From: Ketobacter alkanivorans
GTDB lineage: Bacteria > Pseudomonadota > Gammaproteobacteria > Pseudomonadales > Ketobacteraceae
Assembly: GCF_002863865.1 (NCBI RefSeq)
Contig: NZ_CP022684.1
Coordinates: 62,001-126,000, forward strand
Direction: 5' to 3'
Length of the DNA: 64,000 bases
Below, piece by piece: positions 9,721 through 18,916 of the stretch. A model generated the notes under the pieces. The model had not been told where the DNA came from, did not search any database, and saw only the letters and a list, made by a program, of their open reading frames with translations. The translations under genes and the position numbers were made by a program. Position 1 is the stretch's first letter. The number at the start of each line of letters is the position of its first letter.

Positions 9721-10428
9721 ATGATCCCAACTTTGCGCCGCCACCAGGGTTTCACCCTCATCGAAATCATGGTGGTGGTGACCATTATTGGCATCATGAC
9801 CGGCTTGATTGCCATCAACGTGGTGACCAAAGATCCGCAAAAAGAACTCAACAAAGAAGCGCTGCGGTTTAAAGCTCTGATCGAAATGGCGCAGGAAGAA
9901 GCCCTGTTCAGCCAGCAGGAAATCGGCATCATCGTTTCAGAGCAAGGTTATAAATTTGCCCGTTGGAGCGTGCCTGAGGCCAACACCTCTTCCCTGACAG
10001 AGCCCGACCCTAATCTCTCTTCGGTTAACCAACAAGCCACAGAGCCCGCCACCGCAGCCTTGGCTACGGCATTGGGTAACACCCAAACCAGACCTGATCC
10101 CAGCTGGAATCTGATCACAAATGAACAGGCATTCCGCGAGTATGAACTGGATGAAGACTTCGAGTTGTTACTGGAGGTTGACCAGGAACAGATAGACCTT
10201 ACCGGTGGTATTGATCAGCAACAACGTGAAAAAGCCAAGGAGGCTGCCAAAATCCTTGAGGAGGAAGAAGAGGAAATCAAGCCCTCGATCTTTGTCCTTT
10301 CCAGCGGCGAACTATCCCCCTTTGTATTGGAAATGTTTTTACGTGAAGACAGCGACATAACAGCCAAAGTTTCCGGTGATGAAATTGGCAAGATCTGGAT
10401 CGGTGATGAAGATGATCAGGATCGATAA
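9721..10428 (+). CDS. gspH: Minor pseudopilin GspH, with long acidic insert
   Basis: Minor pseudopilin of the tip complex. Cleavage motif QG|FTLIEIMVVVTIIGIMTGLIA is at residues 9-30, and the amphipathic KELNKEALRFKALIEMAQEEALFSQQEIGI stretch that follows is typical of GspH. At 235 aa it is clearly longer than the usual 150-200 aa. The extra length is a low-complexity, acidic middle from about residue 85 to 190: Pro/Thr/Ala-rich, then a run of Glu before IKPSIFVLSSGELSPF. The C-terminal strand pattern then resumes. The 3' end overlaps the start of gspI. Confidence 0.9.
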   Translation: MIPTLRRHQGFTLIEIMVVVTIIGIMTGLIAINVVTKDPQKELNKEALRFKALIEMAQEEALFSQQEIGIIVSEQGYKFARWSVPEANTSSLTEPDPNLSSVNQQATEPATAALATALGNTQTRPDPSWNLITNEQAFREYELDEDFELLLEVDQEQIDLTGGIDQQQREKAKEAAKILEEEEEEIKPSIFVLSSGELSPFVLEMFLREDSDITAKVSGDEIGKIWIGDEDDQDR

Positions 10429-10819
10429 CGCTTCGGGCATTCGCAGCGCCGCCGGGTTTACCCTGATTGAGGTCATGGTGGCACTGGCCATCTTTGCCGT
10501 GGCAGTGGCAGGACTCAGCTCAGCCATGCACAACAACGTACGCAATGCGAACTACCTTAAAGAGAAAACCGTTGCCAACTGGATTGCCAATAACAAAATG
10601 GTAGAAATCCATGCGGCCGGGGATTATCCGCCTTTGCAGGACAGATCGGATAAAATCGAATATGCGGGCACACAATGGGTGGTTAACACCAAAATACAAA
10701 AAGCCCAGACCAAAATGGCCATTCGGATCATTGAAGTGAGTGTCGGCATGGAAAGCGATGGCGAACCCAACTACTTCGCTACAATCACCGGTTTGGTGTC
10801 GGATACCAAGTCGAAATGA
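10406..10819 (+). CDS. gspI: Minor pseudopilin GspI
   Basis: Minor pseudopilin of the GspI-J-K tip complex. The leader ends AAG|FTLIEVMVALAIFAVAVAGL, with the Glu at +5 intact, and is followed by the family-typical EKTVANWIANNKMVEI. Several in-frame ATGs exist (10376, 10406, 10412), all inside the 3' end of gspH. 10406 or 10412 give the short charged leader normal for this family, and 10406 is listed. Its 3' end overlaps the gspJ ATG by 4 nt, implying coupled translation. Confidence 0.92.
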   Translation: MKMIRIDNASGIRSAAGFTLIEVMVALAIFAVAVAGLSSAMHNNVRNANYLKEKTVANWIANNKMVEIHAAGDYPPLQDRSDKIEYAGTQWVVNTKIQKAQTKMAIRIIEVSVGMESDGEPNYFATITGLVSDTKSK

Positions 10820-11556
10820 TGAAGGTCAAGCAAGCACAGGGTCTGACGCTGATTGAGCTGCTGATTGCCATGGCGATCTTCGCGGTAATGAGCGCCGCCA
10901 TGTTCATGGCCTTTGATAGCTTCCAGAAAGGCAAAGAGGTTACGGAGGCCAGTGCTGAGCGTCTGAAACGCTACCAGATCGCGTTTAATATCCTTTCCCG
11001 TGACATGCAACAAATGTTGCCCCGTGCGGTTCGCGATGAGTTTGGTTCCGATACTCCGTTGTACGCCATGCGCTCGGACGTGGGCACTGAAATCGAGTTT
11101 ACCCGCGCGGGTTGGAACCGATCCCCCTTCTCAAAAATTAAACGCGCCGAGCTGCAACGAGTTGGCTATTACCTCGAAGAGAAAAAGCTAATGCGCGGTT
11201 CCTGGCGAGTCTTGGATCGTGCCGAGGACTCCATTCCGGATCGCACCGAATTGCTGGACGGCATAGAAAGCCTGTCGTTTGTATTCTATTACCTCGATAA
11301 ACAGAGCACTTTGCAATCCACCGATGTCTGGCCACCCGACAGCATCAAACAAGGGCAGGTAGGGCAGGGGGGCAGCGGCACCCCGGGCTCCGTGCCAGAT
11401 CGTGAATTTCTGGTGCTGCCTACGGTAGTGGAAATGAAGCTCGACACCGAGGACATGGGTGTTATTACCCGTAAATTCCTGGTGGCAAACTGCTTTGTCG
11501 ATGCATACCACCCAACCACTGGCGGTGCGCCATTGGGAGGTGGATGTGGCTCGTAA
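10816..11556 (+). CDS. gspJ: Minor pseudopilin GspJ
   Basis: Minor pseudopilin of the pseudopilus tip. The leader AQG|LTLIELLIAMAIFAVMSA (cleavage near residue 9) is followed by the family segment LKRYQIAFNILSRDMQQMLPRAVRDEFG and the central FTRAGWNRSPFSKIKRAELQRVGYYLE, both hallmarks of GspJ. The length of 246 aa is slightly above average owing to a Gly/Pro-rich stretch near residue 190. It overlaps gspI by 4 nt, and its end overlaps the probable gspK start. Confidence 0.93.
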   Translation: MMKVKQAQGLTLIELLIAMAIFAVMSAAMFMAFDSFQKGKEVTEASAERLKRYQIAFNILSRDMQQMLPRAVRDEFGSDTPLYAMRSDVGTEIEFTRAGWNRSPFSKIKRAELQRVGYYLEEKKLMRGSWRVLDRAEDSIPDRTELLDGIESLSFVFYYLDKQSTLQSTDVWPPDSIKQGQVGQGGSGTPGSVPDREFLVLPTVVEMKLDTEDMGVITRKFLVANCFVDAYHPTTGGAPLGGGCGS

Positions 11557-12655
11557 CTCTGTGCCTATGACAAAGCAAAGCGGAACTGTATTGATCACCG
11601 TTGTCATGATGGTGGCTATCGCCGCCATTATTGTCACGGATATGAGCTATCGACAGAAGCTTGATATCAAGCGCACCTCAGCGCTGTTGTCGCGGGATCA
11701 GGCATTTCATTACCTGCTGGGAGCAGAAGAGATCGCCAACTGGACTCTGGTGCAGGATCTGAAAGATGATAACGATAGAAACGATCCCTTTATCATCGAC
11801 ACACTGCAGGAGAACTGGGCCGAGAAAACTCAACCATTCCCGGTTGCCGGCGGTTTAATACAAGGGCGCATCGTGGATTTACAGTCCCGATTCAATGTGA
11901 ACTCCATAGTCGCATCAGATGCCAAAGTGGCCACTCAACAGAGGGGGCGTCTGCGGCGGCTGATGGACTCGGTCGGCATACCGAAGGATAGTGAAAGCGA
12001 CGTTACCACCCAGATGTTGGTGGAGCGAATGGTGGATTGGCTGGATGCCAATCAGGATCCAGAGGGCTTTGATGGTAAAGAAGATCTTGATTATCTCGCA
12101 TTAGACACGCCCTACCGCGCAGCGAACAGCGTCATGTGGGATATCAGTGAATTGATGCTGATCGAAGGCTTTACAGCCGATGACATCGCAGAATTGTCCG
12201 ATTGGGTGAGCTTCCTGCCCCCTGATGTGGCTTTAAACGTCAATACAGCCGACCCCAAGATATTAGACGCCTATGATCTTGGGGTGCCGGGCGCTCAGAT
12301 CGAAGAAGATCGAAAGAAAACCCAGCCTGGTCGCCACGATGGCGGCTATACGGATCTACAAGCCTTCGAGGATCTTGTTGCCCAGTCGGCCACTCCAGTG
12401 CCCCCAGGTACTTCAAAGCAAGATCCAAGTGAGCCAGACCCCCCTGGCAAAGATGACCCCAAAAGCAAACTGATAGGTAACTTTTCGGTCTATAGCGAGT
12501 ATTATCTGTTAGATGCGGAAGCCATAATCAACGAAAAGCCGGTTTTGATGCGCTCGATCCTTTATCGCCCCACCCTCAAGGCAGGGGCCAAATCGAATGA
12601 TATAACCATCAAAACCCTTACAAGAAAGCTGGAAGATCCGCTAAAACGGGTATAA
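11546..12655 (+). CDS. gspK: Minor pseudopilin GspK
   Basis: Tip pseudopilin with a large globular insertion. The cleavage region QSG|TVLITVVMMVAIAAIIV lacks Glu+5, as is normal for GspK. The helical domain shows SRFNVNSIV, MLVERMVDWLDANQDPEG and YRAANSVMWDISELMLIEGF, all characteristic. The open frame extends back to 11459 inside gspJ. A GTG at 11546 with GGGAGG 5 nt upstream is the best-supported start (369 aa); an ATG at 11567 is an alternative without a clear ribosome site. A Pro-rich stretch (about residues 275-300) interrupts the C-terminal half. Confidence 0.92.
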   Translation: MARNSVPMTKQSGTVLITVVMMVAIAAIIVTDMSYRQKLDIKRTSALLSRDQAFHYLLGAEEIANWTLVQDLKDDNDRNDPFIIDTLQENWAEKTQPFPVAGGLIQGRIVDLQSRFNVNSIVASDAKVATQQRGRLRRLMDSVGIPKDSESDVTTQMLVERMVDWLDANQDPEGFDGKEDLDYLALDTPYRAANSVMWDISELMLIEGFTADDIAELSDWVSFLPPDVALNVNTADPKILDAYDLGVPGAQIEEDRKKTQPGRHDGGYTDLQAFEDLVAQSATPVPPGTSKQDPSEPDPPGKDDPKSKLIGNFSVYSEYYLLDAEAIINEKPVLMRSILYRPTLKAGAKSNDITIKTLTRKLEDPLKRV

Positions 12656-12685
12656 TGATAATAAAAGCACCTTAGGAAAGGCCCT

Positions 12686-14047
12686 GTGACTAGTAAAGTT
12701 TTTGTACGCTTTATCAATGAAAATCAATGGGTTGGCTTGTGTGGCAAGCTGGCCGCTGGTGATCCTCTCGAGATCCCTGAGGATCTCTTTGTCGAGTGGT
12801 CCAGCGCTGATCTGGATGGTCGGGTGTCTGATTCCCAAATTGTGCCCTTCAATGAATTTGTAGAGCAGCTGAAAAGTCGCTGGGCGCACAGCTATCAATA
12901 TGGCATCAGCCTGATTGTATCGGGCGCCAACGTGTTCAGTTCTGAAGTCACCATTCCTTCCAAGCAGACCCGTCAGATCGCCCAGGCCCTGCCTTATATG
13001 ATCGAAGATCAGGTGGCGCAGGATGTGTCCCATTTTCATTTAATAATGGGTGAGCGCAGTGCCGAAGGCCTGGTGCCGGTGGTGGGTATTCCCAAGCAGC
13101 TGATTGAAGGCACGCGGGATCTGTTTTCTCAGCATGATTTGCCGCTGGATTCCATTTTACCCGATATGCTGAGTTTGCCTCTCCGTGATGGCGAATGGAG
13201 CCTGATGTTTGATGGCAAGCACCTGCTGATTAAGCGTTCTGAACTGGATGGTCTTGCCATTGAGATGGACGCAGCGCCGGTGGTGCTTGCATCGATCATG
13301 GAACATTGGCAAAACAAGCCCCAAGTGCTGCGGGTTCTGTTTTGCCTGGAGCATCTTAACGAGAACGTGAACAATTGGATTCGAACCCAGATCTCCGGTC
13401 AGGTTGCTGATTCGGAATTCGAAGTTGAGTACGATGAAATCAATTCCAATGATTTCCAGTTGTTGTGCGATCACCTACACAGTCACTTTGGTGCCAAGAA
13501 GCCCCGCTTCGATCTGTTGCAAGGTCGTTATGCCAGCTCCGGGCGTCGCGGACCTTCTGGTTTCAATTGGAAGCCGTTAGCCGCCATGGTTGCCCTTTTT
13601 GTTGTTTCCTATAGCGTTTTCCTGCACACCCAGGCGTGGAAAATGAACCAGGAAGCCGAACAGTTGGCCGACAGCAGCAAAACCCTCTACAAACAATTGT
13701 TTCCGAGGGATAAACGGGTGGTAAATGTTCAGCGCCAAATGGAACAGCATATCAAGGAATACCAAAGCGGTGCCCAAGGGCAGGGCTTTATGGCGTTGTT
13801 GGCCCTGGCGGGCGAACAGATTCATGCTTCCAACCGAGCTGATAGCAGCAATATTTCTCCACGCCGGGTAGCCTATGACGATGCCCAGGGCGATCTTAAA
13901 TTGGATCTGCTGGTGAAGGATTTCAGCCAACTGGAAGAATTCAAGGGCAAATTACAGCAAGCGCAACTGGGCGTGGAAACGGCGTCCGCCACCCAGGACA
14001 AAGAAGGCGTTAAAGCACGCTTGAAAATTCGGAGCGAACGCTCATGA
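12686..14047 (+). CDS. gspL: Type II secretion assembly protein GspL
   Basis: Bitopic inner-membrane protein linking GspE to GspM. It has an actin-like cytoplasmic domain (about 1-290) with the family segment VTIPSKQTRQIAQALPYMIEDQVAQDVSHFHL. One membrane helix follows near residues 297-313 (LAAMVALFVVSYSVFLH), then a periplasmic ferredoxin-like domain to residue 453. The GTG start has AGGAAAGG upstream. It overlaps gspM by 4 nt (ATGA), a strong sign of coupling. Confidence 0.92.
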   Translation: MTSKVFVRFINENQWVGLCGKLAAGDPLEIPEDLFVEWSSADLDGRVSDSQIVPFNEFVEQLKSRWAHSYQYGISLIVSGANVFSSEVTIPSKQTRQIAQALPYMIEDQVAQDVSHFHLIMGERSAEGLVPVVGIPKQLIEGTRDLFSQHDLPLDSILPDMLSLPLRDGEWSLMFDGKHLLIKRSELDGLAIEMDAAPVVLASIMEHWQNKPQVLRVLFCLEHLNENVNNWIRTQISGQVADSEFEVEYDEINSNDFQLLCDHLHSHFGAKKPRFDLLQGRYASSGRRGPSGFNWKPLAAMVALFVVSYSVFLHTQAWKMNQEAEQLADSSKTLYKQLFPRDKRVVNVQRQMEQHIKEYQSGAQGQGFMALLALAGEQIHASNRADSSNISPRRVAYDDAQGDLKLDLLVKDFSQLEEFKGKLQQAQLGVETASATQDKEGVKARLKIRSERS

Positions 14048-14556
14048 GTACAGCATTACAAAACATTCAAAATAGCCTGGATCCGGTGCGTCGTCGTTAC
14101 GACAGCATGGCACCGTCCGAGCGTATGATCGTTAATGGTATTGGCGTGTTATTGGTTCTGGTGCTGGCGTTCCTGATTCTGATTCTGCCTGCGCAGCGCT
14201 CGGTGAGTGAAGCCGAGATGAAGCTGGCAGGGCAGCAGAAATTGATGTCCTGGATGAAAGAAAACGAGCAAACAGCGCGCATGGCTGCAGCGGGTGGAAG
14301 CGGGCGCACCAAGTCCGATCAGCCATTGCAAAGTATCGTGACCTCCACCGCACCGGCCCTGGGTTTGACGGTTAAGAGGATTGAACCCGAGTCTGATGAC
14401 AAGCTACGAGTCTGGCTGGAAAAGGTTTCGTTCGATAAAACCGTGCGCTGGTTACATCAGATCGAATCCCGCTATGGTATTCAGATAGTCAACATCTCCA
14501 TTGACGCTGACCGCACTGAAGGGTTGGTTACCGCAAAACTGGTATTGCAGAAATAA
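14044..14556 (+). CDS. gspM: Type II secretion protein GspM
   Basis: Small bitopic inner-membrane protein that pairs with GspL. The 170 aa chain has a cytoplasmic start containing MAPSERMIVNGIGV, one membrane helix at about 30-48 (LLVLVLAFLILILPAQ) and a periplasmic domain with RWLHQIESRYGIQIVNISID near the end. It is fused tightly to gspL by a 4 nt overlap and its TAA is immediately followed by the gspA ATG. No gspN lies between, and gspC/gspD are not in this window. Confidence 0.92.
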   Translation: MSTALQNIQNSLDPVRRRYDSMAPSERMIVNGIGVLLVLVLAFLILILPAQRSVSEAEMKLAGQQKLMSWMKENEQTARMAAAGGSGRTKSDQPLQSIVTSTAPALGLTVKRIEPESDDKLRVWLEKVSFDKTVRWLHQIESRYGIQIVNISIDADRTEGLVTAKLVLQK

Positions 14557-16296
14557 ATGTACGAAAGCTTTTTTCATCTAACGGAAACACCGTTTTCCAT
14601 CGCACCTAACCCGCATTATCTCTACATGAGTCAGCAGCACAACGAGGCGCTGGCTCATTTGGTTTATGGCGTGGGCAGAGACGGTGGTTTTGTGCTGTTA
14701 ACCGGCGAAGTGGGCACCGGTAAGACCACGGTGTGTCGTTGTTTTCTGGAGCAAATACCCAAAGATACCGACGTTGCTTTTGTGCTGAACCCCAAATTGC
14801 AGGTTGAGGAGTTGCTGGCCACCATCTGCGATGAACTGTCTATACCCTACATAGGCGATAGCATATCGGTTAAAGATTACGTCGACTGCATCAACGGGTT
14901 TTTGCTGCGGCAGCATTCCCAGGGTCGGCATACCGTGTTGATTATCGATGAGGCGCAGAACCTAAGCTCTGATGTGCTGGAGCAAATTCGTCTCTTAACG
15001 AATTTAGAAACCCACGAAAAGAAGCTGCTGCAGATCATTCTGTTGGGGCAACCCGAACTGCAGGACATGTTTCAGCAGCCCGAACTACGGCAACTGTCGC
15101 AGCGGGTCACGGCACGTTTTCATCTAAATGCGTTAGCCGATGAAGAGGTGGGGCCCTATGTATTTCATCGACTTACTGTTGCCGGTGCGGTCGATCCACG
15201 TGCGATGTTCCCGGCGGCTACCATAAAACGCCTGTTTCATATTTCAAAGGGCATCCCTCGTATCATTAACCTGGTGTGTGATCGCGCCATGCTGGGCGCA
15301 TATGCTAAAGAAACGCGGGTAGTCGACACCTCGATACTCAGTAACGCAGCCAAGGAGGTGCTGGGTTACGACGTCTATTCGCCCACCGGGAAGTCACCGT
15401 TTTTTAGAAACAAATGGTTGCCAGCCGCTATTGGAGGTGGAGCCGGGGCGTTGATCATGATTATGGTAGGGTTATCCTATCTGTATGGCCTGTCTGGTCG
15501 CGATAGCATCGATACAGCGGCTGCCAGCCCAGAGCCCGAGATTCAGACTGTTAGCCCACCCAGCATAGTATCAGAGCCGCCGCCACCGCCGCCTTCATTT
15601 AACAGTACCTCAGTTGCCAGCCCGGCAGCCCCTCTTGCTGTAGAGGATGCTTCCGGCATTGAGGCCTTATCCCTGGCTCAAGCATTTCAGCGGGCCAAGC
15701 ATGTACAGGATGCCGAGGCCTATCAGGATCTGTTCGCTGCCTGGGGTATCAAATATGCCCCTGCCGATAACGGCTCAGCCTGCCGCTATGCTGACGGTCT
15801 TGGGCTCAGTTGTTTAAGCAAACTAGGCAGCCTTGGCTCCATCAAACATTATGGTTTGCCGGTGATCATTCGATTGTTTGGTGCCGAGGGTGAAGAGCGC
15901 TATGTGGTGATCCGCTATATGGACGATCGCTACGCAGACATGTACCTGGGTGACAGCATCCAGAAAGTGGATCTTAGGGATCTCGACAGCTATTGGCGTG
16001 GCCATTTCTCGCTGCTGTGGAAAAAACCACCGTCCTACCATGGGCCGATGCACCCCGGTACTATTGCGCCGCTGTCAAAGTGGTTGGCCTATCATCTGGA
16101 TGTATGGGAGAACAATCCTACCCCCAGCGCCGGTCGCTCCACCTACGATACCGACCTGGTTGAGCGGGTAAAGGAGTTTCAGCGTTTGGTTGGTGAGTCA
16201 GATGATGGCGTGGTGGGTACCGGGACCTTGATTCAGCTGTCGCGTCGGATAGACGATTCCATTCCGGTGCTGAAGGTATCAGGAGGCGATTCCTGA
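14557..16296 (+). CDS. gspA: ExeA/GspA-type AAA ATPase with peptidoglycan-binding domain
   Basis: Helps place the GspD secretin through the peptidoglycan layer together with GspB (ExeAB of Aeromonas). The 579 aa protein starts with the AAA domain typical of ExeA: MYESFFHLTETPFSIAPNPHYLYMS, Walker A TGEVGTGKTT (about 48-57) and Walker B TVLIIDEAQNLS. One membrane helix (about 289-309) is followed by a Pro-rich linker and a periplasmic part. That part ends in a putative peptidoglycan-binding domain (LVERVKEFQRLVGESDDGVVGTGTLIQL). It starts immediately after the gspM stop and its stop codon shares a base with the gspB ATG. Confidence 0.92.
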   Translation: MYESFFHLTETPFSIAPNPHYLYMSQQHNEALAHLVYGVGRDGGFVLLTGEVGTGKTTVCRCFLEQIPKDTDVAFVLNPKLQVEELLATICDELSIPYIGDSISVKDYVDCINGFLLRQHSQGRHTVLIIDEAQNLSSDVLEQIRLLTNLETHEKKLLQIILLGQPELQDMFQQPELRQLSQRVTARFHLNALADEEVGPYVFHRLTVAGAVDPRAMFPAATIKRLFHISKGIPRIINLVCDRAMLGAYAKETRVVDTSILSNAAKEVLGYDVYSPTGKSPFFRNKWLPAAIGGGAGALIMIMVGLSYLYGLSGRDSIDTAAASPEPEIQTVSPPSIVSEPPPPPPSFNSTSVASPAAPLAVEDASGIEALSLAQAFQRAKHVQDAEAYQDLFAAWGIKYAPADNGSACRYADGLGLSCLSKLGSLGSIKHYGLPVIIRLFGAEGEERYVVIRYMDDRYADMYLGDSIQKVDLRDLDSYWRGHFSLLWKKPPSYHGPMHPGTIAPLSKWLAYHLDVWENNPTPSAGRSTYDTDLVERVKEFQRLVGESDDGVVGTGTLIQLSRRIDDSIPVLKVSGGDS

Positions 16297-16976
16297 TGTC
16301 TTACATCCTGGATGCATTGCGAAAATCCGAGCAAGAGCGACAGCGTGGTAAGGTGCCGGATATTCACGGGGCTGCGACCGAAGCGTCCAGCACCCACAAG
16401 AAAACCAATCTATGGCCACTGGTGACGGTGATGGTGGTGGTTGCTAACCTGGGGATTCTGTTGTTCTTCGGGCTGAAACTGTCTGATGACAATGCTGTGC
16501 AGCCTCAACCCCAGCCCGCCGCAGTGGACATGGCTCCTGCCCATCAACAGCCGGAATCCCAGCAGCCTCCCACCCAAGCCAGTAAGCCTGCACCGGTGGC
16601 AGCTTCTAAACCGGCCGTCATTGAGCCAGCTGTTCCAACGCCAAGGGTCGAGCAGCCGGTCGTGATTAACCCGACCCCCGCTGCGGATAACCGTGAGCAG
16701 GGGTCGGAATCCTCGATGCCATCCGTCGGCTATCTTCCGCAGCTTGAGGAATTGCCTGCCTACGAGCGTGATGGTATTCCTGATATGACATTCTCATCCC
16801 ATATGTTTTCCAGTATCCCCAAATACCGCTCCATCATCATCAACGGGAAGCGCCTCAAAGAAGGTCAATTTCTAAACGATGAAATTCAGGTTCGGGAGAT
16901 AACCGATAGTGGGGTAGTTTTGAGCCGAGGTGCCACCTTATTTGAAGTGGACGTGTTGGGGCGTTGGGCACAATAA
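16296..16976 (+). CDS. gspB: GspB/ExeB-like protein
   Basis: Partner of GspA in secretin assembly. The 226 aa chain begins MSYILDALRKSEQERQRGKVP, the family signature. It then has one membrane helix (about 39-59), a long Pro/Gln/Ala-rich periplasmic linker and a compact C-terminal GspB domain (SIIINGKRLKEGQFLNDEIQVREIT). It overlaps gspA by one base and ends the secretion cluster; 76 bp separate it from the PilZ gene. Confidence 0.92.
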   Translation: MSYILDALRKSEQERQRGKVPDIHGAATEASSTHKKTNLWPLVTVMVVVANLGILLFFGLKLSDDNAVQPQPQPAAVDMAPAHQQPESQQPPTQASKPAPVAASKPAVIEPAVPTPRVEQPVVINPTPAADNREQGSESSMPSVGYLPQLEELPAYERDGIPDMTFSSHMFSSIPKYRSIIINGKRLKEGQFLNDEIQVREITDSGVVLSRGATLFEVDVLGRWAQ

Positions 16977-17052
16977 CGCGTTAAAAATAAGGAAGAAATT
17001 CGTATTGTCGACTAGGCTTTAGGTATAGACACGTGCCTCATAAGGGTGTGAT

Positions 17053-17421
17053 ATGGAAGCGAATGAGCAAGCCGCCGAAGACAATAAACGCAGTGTGCCC
17101 CGGCGGCATCTTATCTATTATTTGCGAGTGTTCGATACCGAAACTAATTCACTTTTGGGAAACCTCGTAGACATCAGTACCAAAGGCATCATGGTGGTAT
17201 CAGATCAGCAAATTGAATCTGGCAAACGGTATCGTTTGAAGATGGTATTACCCGATACACTGGAAGGCAGCAAAGAGGTCGAATTTGATGCTGAAAGTCG
17301 CTGGTGTAGGAACGATGCCAATCAGGATTTTTTTGATACCGGGTTTGAACTGATAGACCCTCACTCAGCTTTTCTTGATGCGGTTGACCGCTTGGTGGAG
17401 GATTGTTTATTCAAAGAGTAG
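17053..17421 (+). CDS. PilZ-domain protein
   Basis: Likely c-di-GMP-binding regulator made of a single PilZ domain. The 122 aa chain has an arginine-rich N-terminal motif (SVPRRHLIYYLRVFD) and the D-x-S-x-x-G motif in VDISTKGIMV, the two elements that normally contact c-di-GMP. The N-terminal RxxxR is not perfect (RRHLIYYLR), so binding should not be assumed. It follows the secretion cluster and precedes an AarF-type kinase gene in the same direction. Confidence 0.8.
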   Translation: MEANEQAAEDNKRSVPRRHLIYYLRVFDTETNSLLGNLVDISTKGIMVVSDQQIESGKRYRLKMVLPDTLEGSKEVEFDAESRWCRNDANQDFFDTGFELIDPHSAFLDAVDRLVEDCLFKE

Positions 17422-17488
17422 CCAAGCCCGCTGCGATCAGAGCGCAGCATTGCCGTAGCACACGACAGGTGATCCTTCCGGAGGTCTG

Positions 17489-18775
17489 ATGGATATGAGT
17501 GCTCTGGATGTCATTAAATCCAATCTGAACGTTGCACGAACCCTCATCATTGATGGTCGAGACCGTTATATCGGCGTTACCCGTGCAGCCCTCAATATCG
17601 AGCAAATATACCGCAAGTACCGATCTCGCGTTAAAGTCCTTTCCCCAAATGAAGCAGAAACCCTATTACGTCAGGCCCATCGTGAGGCCGCTGAAACGAT
17701 CTGCCAGTTGTGTTTGGAGAACGGAGCCATTTGGGTCAAGTTCGCCCAGTTTTTAAGTTGCCGCCCTGACTTGCTGCCACAGGAATTCATCATTGCTTTG
17801 CAGCGTCTGCAGAATGACGCTACACCGGCAGGTTTCGAAGAAATTCATCCGATTATATTGATGAACTGGGGCCCCGAATGGGATAAACAGTTCATCAGTT
17901 TCGATGCATTGCCGGTTGCGACGGCGTCCGTCGCGCAGGTGCATAAAGCTACCCTGCAAAACGGCAAAGATGTAGCGATCAAGTTTCAGCTGCCCATGGC
18001 CAAAACCCTTTTTGAACAGGATTCACTGGTATTTACCGCGTTGGCAAAGGGGCTGGCTCCGCTGGTTCGTGAATTTGATATCAAGCAGGTAATTAAGCAG
18101 CTGATAAATATGACGCTCGAGGAGCTCGACTTTCGGCGTGAGGCCAATAACCTGAAAACGATTCGTGCCTTAAAGCACCTTCCTGGCATCATAATGCCTG
18201 AGCTTTATGAGGAGTTTTGCTCAGAAAAAATCATGGTGACCTCATGGGTGGACGGTGTCAGGCTCAGTGATTATCTGGAAACCAACCCCGACCGCGCCAA
18301 GCCGGTGTTACAGCGCTTGCTTGCCAGCTATATCCACCAAATCACGCAGTTAGGTATATACCATGCGGATCCCCACCCAGGTAACTTCCTGATCACCAAA
18401 GATGAGCAGATAGCGATTCTGGATTACGGCGCTATCGCGCGTTTAAGTAAAAACCAAAAGCTTTGCTATACCAATCTGCTTATGGGTTTAATGGGTTTTT
18501 CGACGGTTAAGTTAGGCGACTTATTTGCGCAGGCAGGCTTCGAATGCGCACGGCCAGAAACCCTGGAGGAGATTTCAGAATACATTGTTGGCGATAATCT
18601 TGAGCAATGGTCAATCGCCGATAGGCTCAGTGATTCAATGGATAAACTGCGTAAAAACAAAGTCGTGATGCCGGATTCATTCGTTGCGATGGCTCGGGTA
18701 ATCATCACCATAGGTGGGTTTATGACACATTATGATGTGGATTTTGACTTTGACCCGTCGTCCATTGCGGCGTGA
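17489..18775 (+). CDS. AarF/UbiB (ABC1) family atypical kinase
   Basis: Member of the protein-kinase-like ABC1/ADCK/UbiB family. The 428 aa sequence contains the family's KxGQ-like signature in altered form (WVKFAQFLSCRPDLLPQE). It also has the Ala-rich loop ATASVAQVHKATLQNGKDVAIKFQLP with its Lys, the catalytic-loop equivalent HADPHPGNFLI, and the metal-binding LDYGAIARLS. No C-terminal membrane helices of the UbiB type are evident. No ubiquinone genes flank it, so a direct role in ubiquinone synthesis is not supported. The start is an ATG with GGAGG upstream. Confidence 0.82.
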   Translation: MDMSALDVIKSNLNVARTLIIDGRDRYIGVTRAALNIEQIYRKYRSRVKVLSPNEAETLLRQAHREAAETICQLCLENGAIWVKFAQFLSCRPDLLPQEFIIALQRLQNDATPAGFEEIHPIILMNWGPEWDKQFISFDALPVATASVAQVHKATLQNGKDVAIKFQLPMAKTLFEQDSLVFTALAKGLAPLVREFDIKQVIKQLINMTLEELDFRREANNLKTIRALKHLPGIIMPELYEEFCSEKIMVTSWVDGVRLSDYLETNPDRAKPVLQRLLASYIHQITQLGIYHADPHPGNFLITKDEQIAILDYGAIARLSKNQKLCYTNLLMGLMGFSTVKLGDLFAQAGFECARPETLEEISEYIVGDNLEQWSIADRLSDSMDKLRKNKVVMPDSFVAMARVIITIGGFMTHYDVDFDFDPSSIAA

Positions 18776-18916
18776 CCTGCAGTAAGTAAACATTCCTTAC
18801 ACAGGTATAACAAAATCGAATTGTGTCCCTCAGGGGCAAACAGTACTATAACCCATATATTAATAACTACATTAAATTACCTGTTTTGTACATTTTGTAG
18901 ACCCTAGGGGGTTTTG

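Noticed and set aside
17421..17489. GCTGCG/CGCAGC hairpin between PilZ and the AarF-type gene as a terminator
   Set aside because: The stem is only 6 bp and no T run follows; readthrough is more likely.
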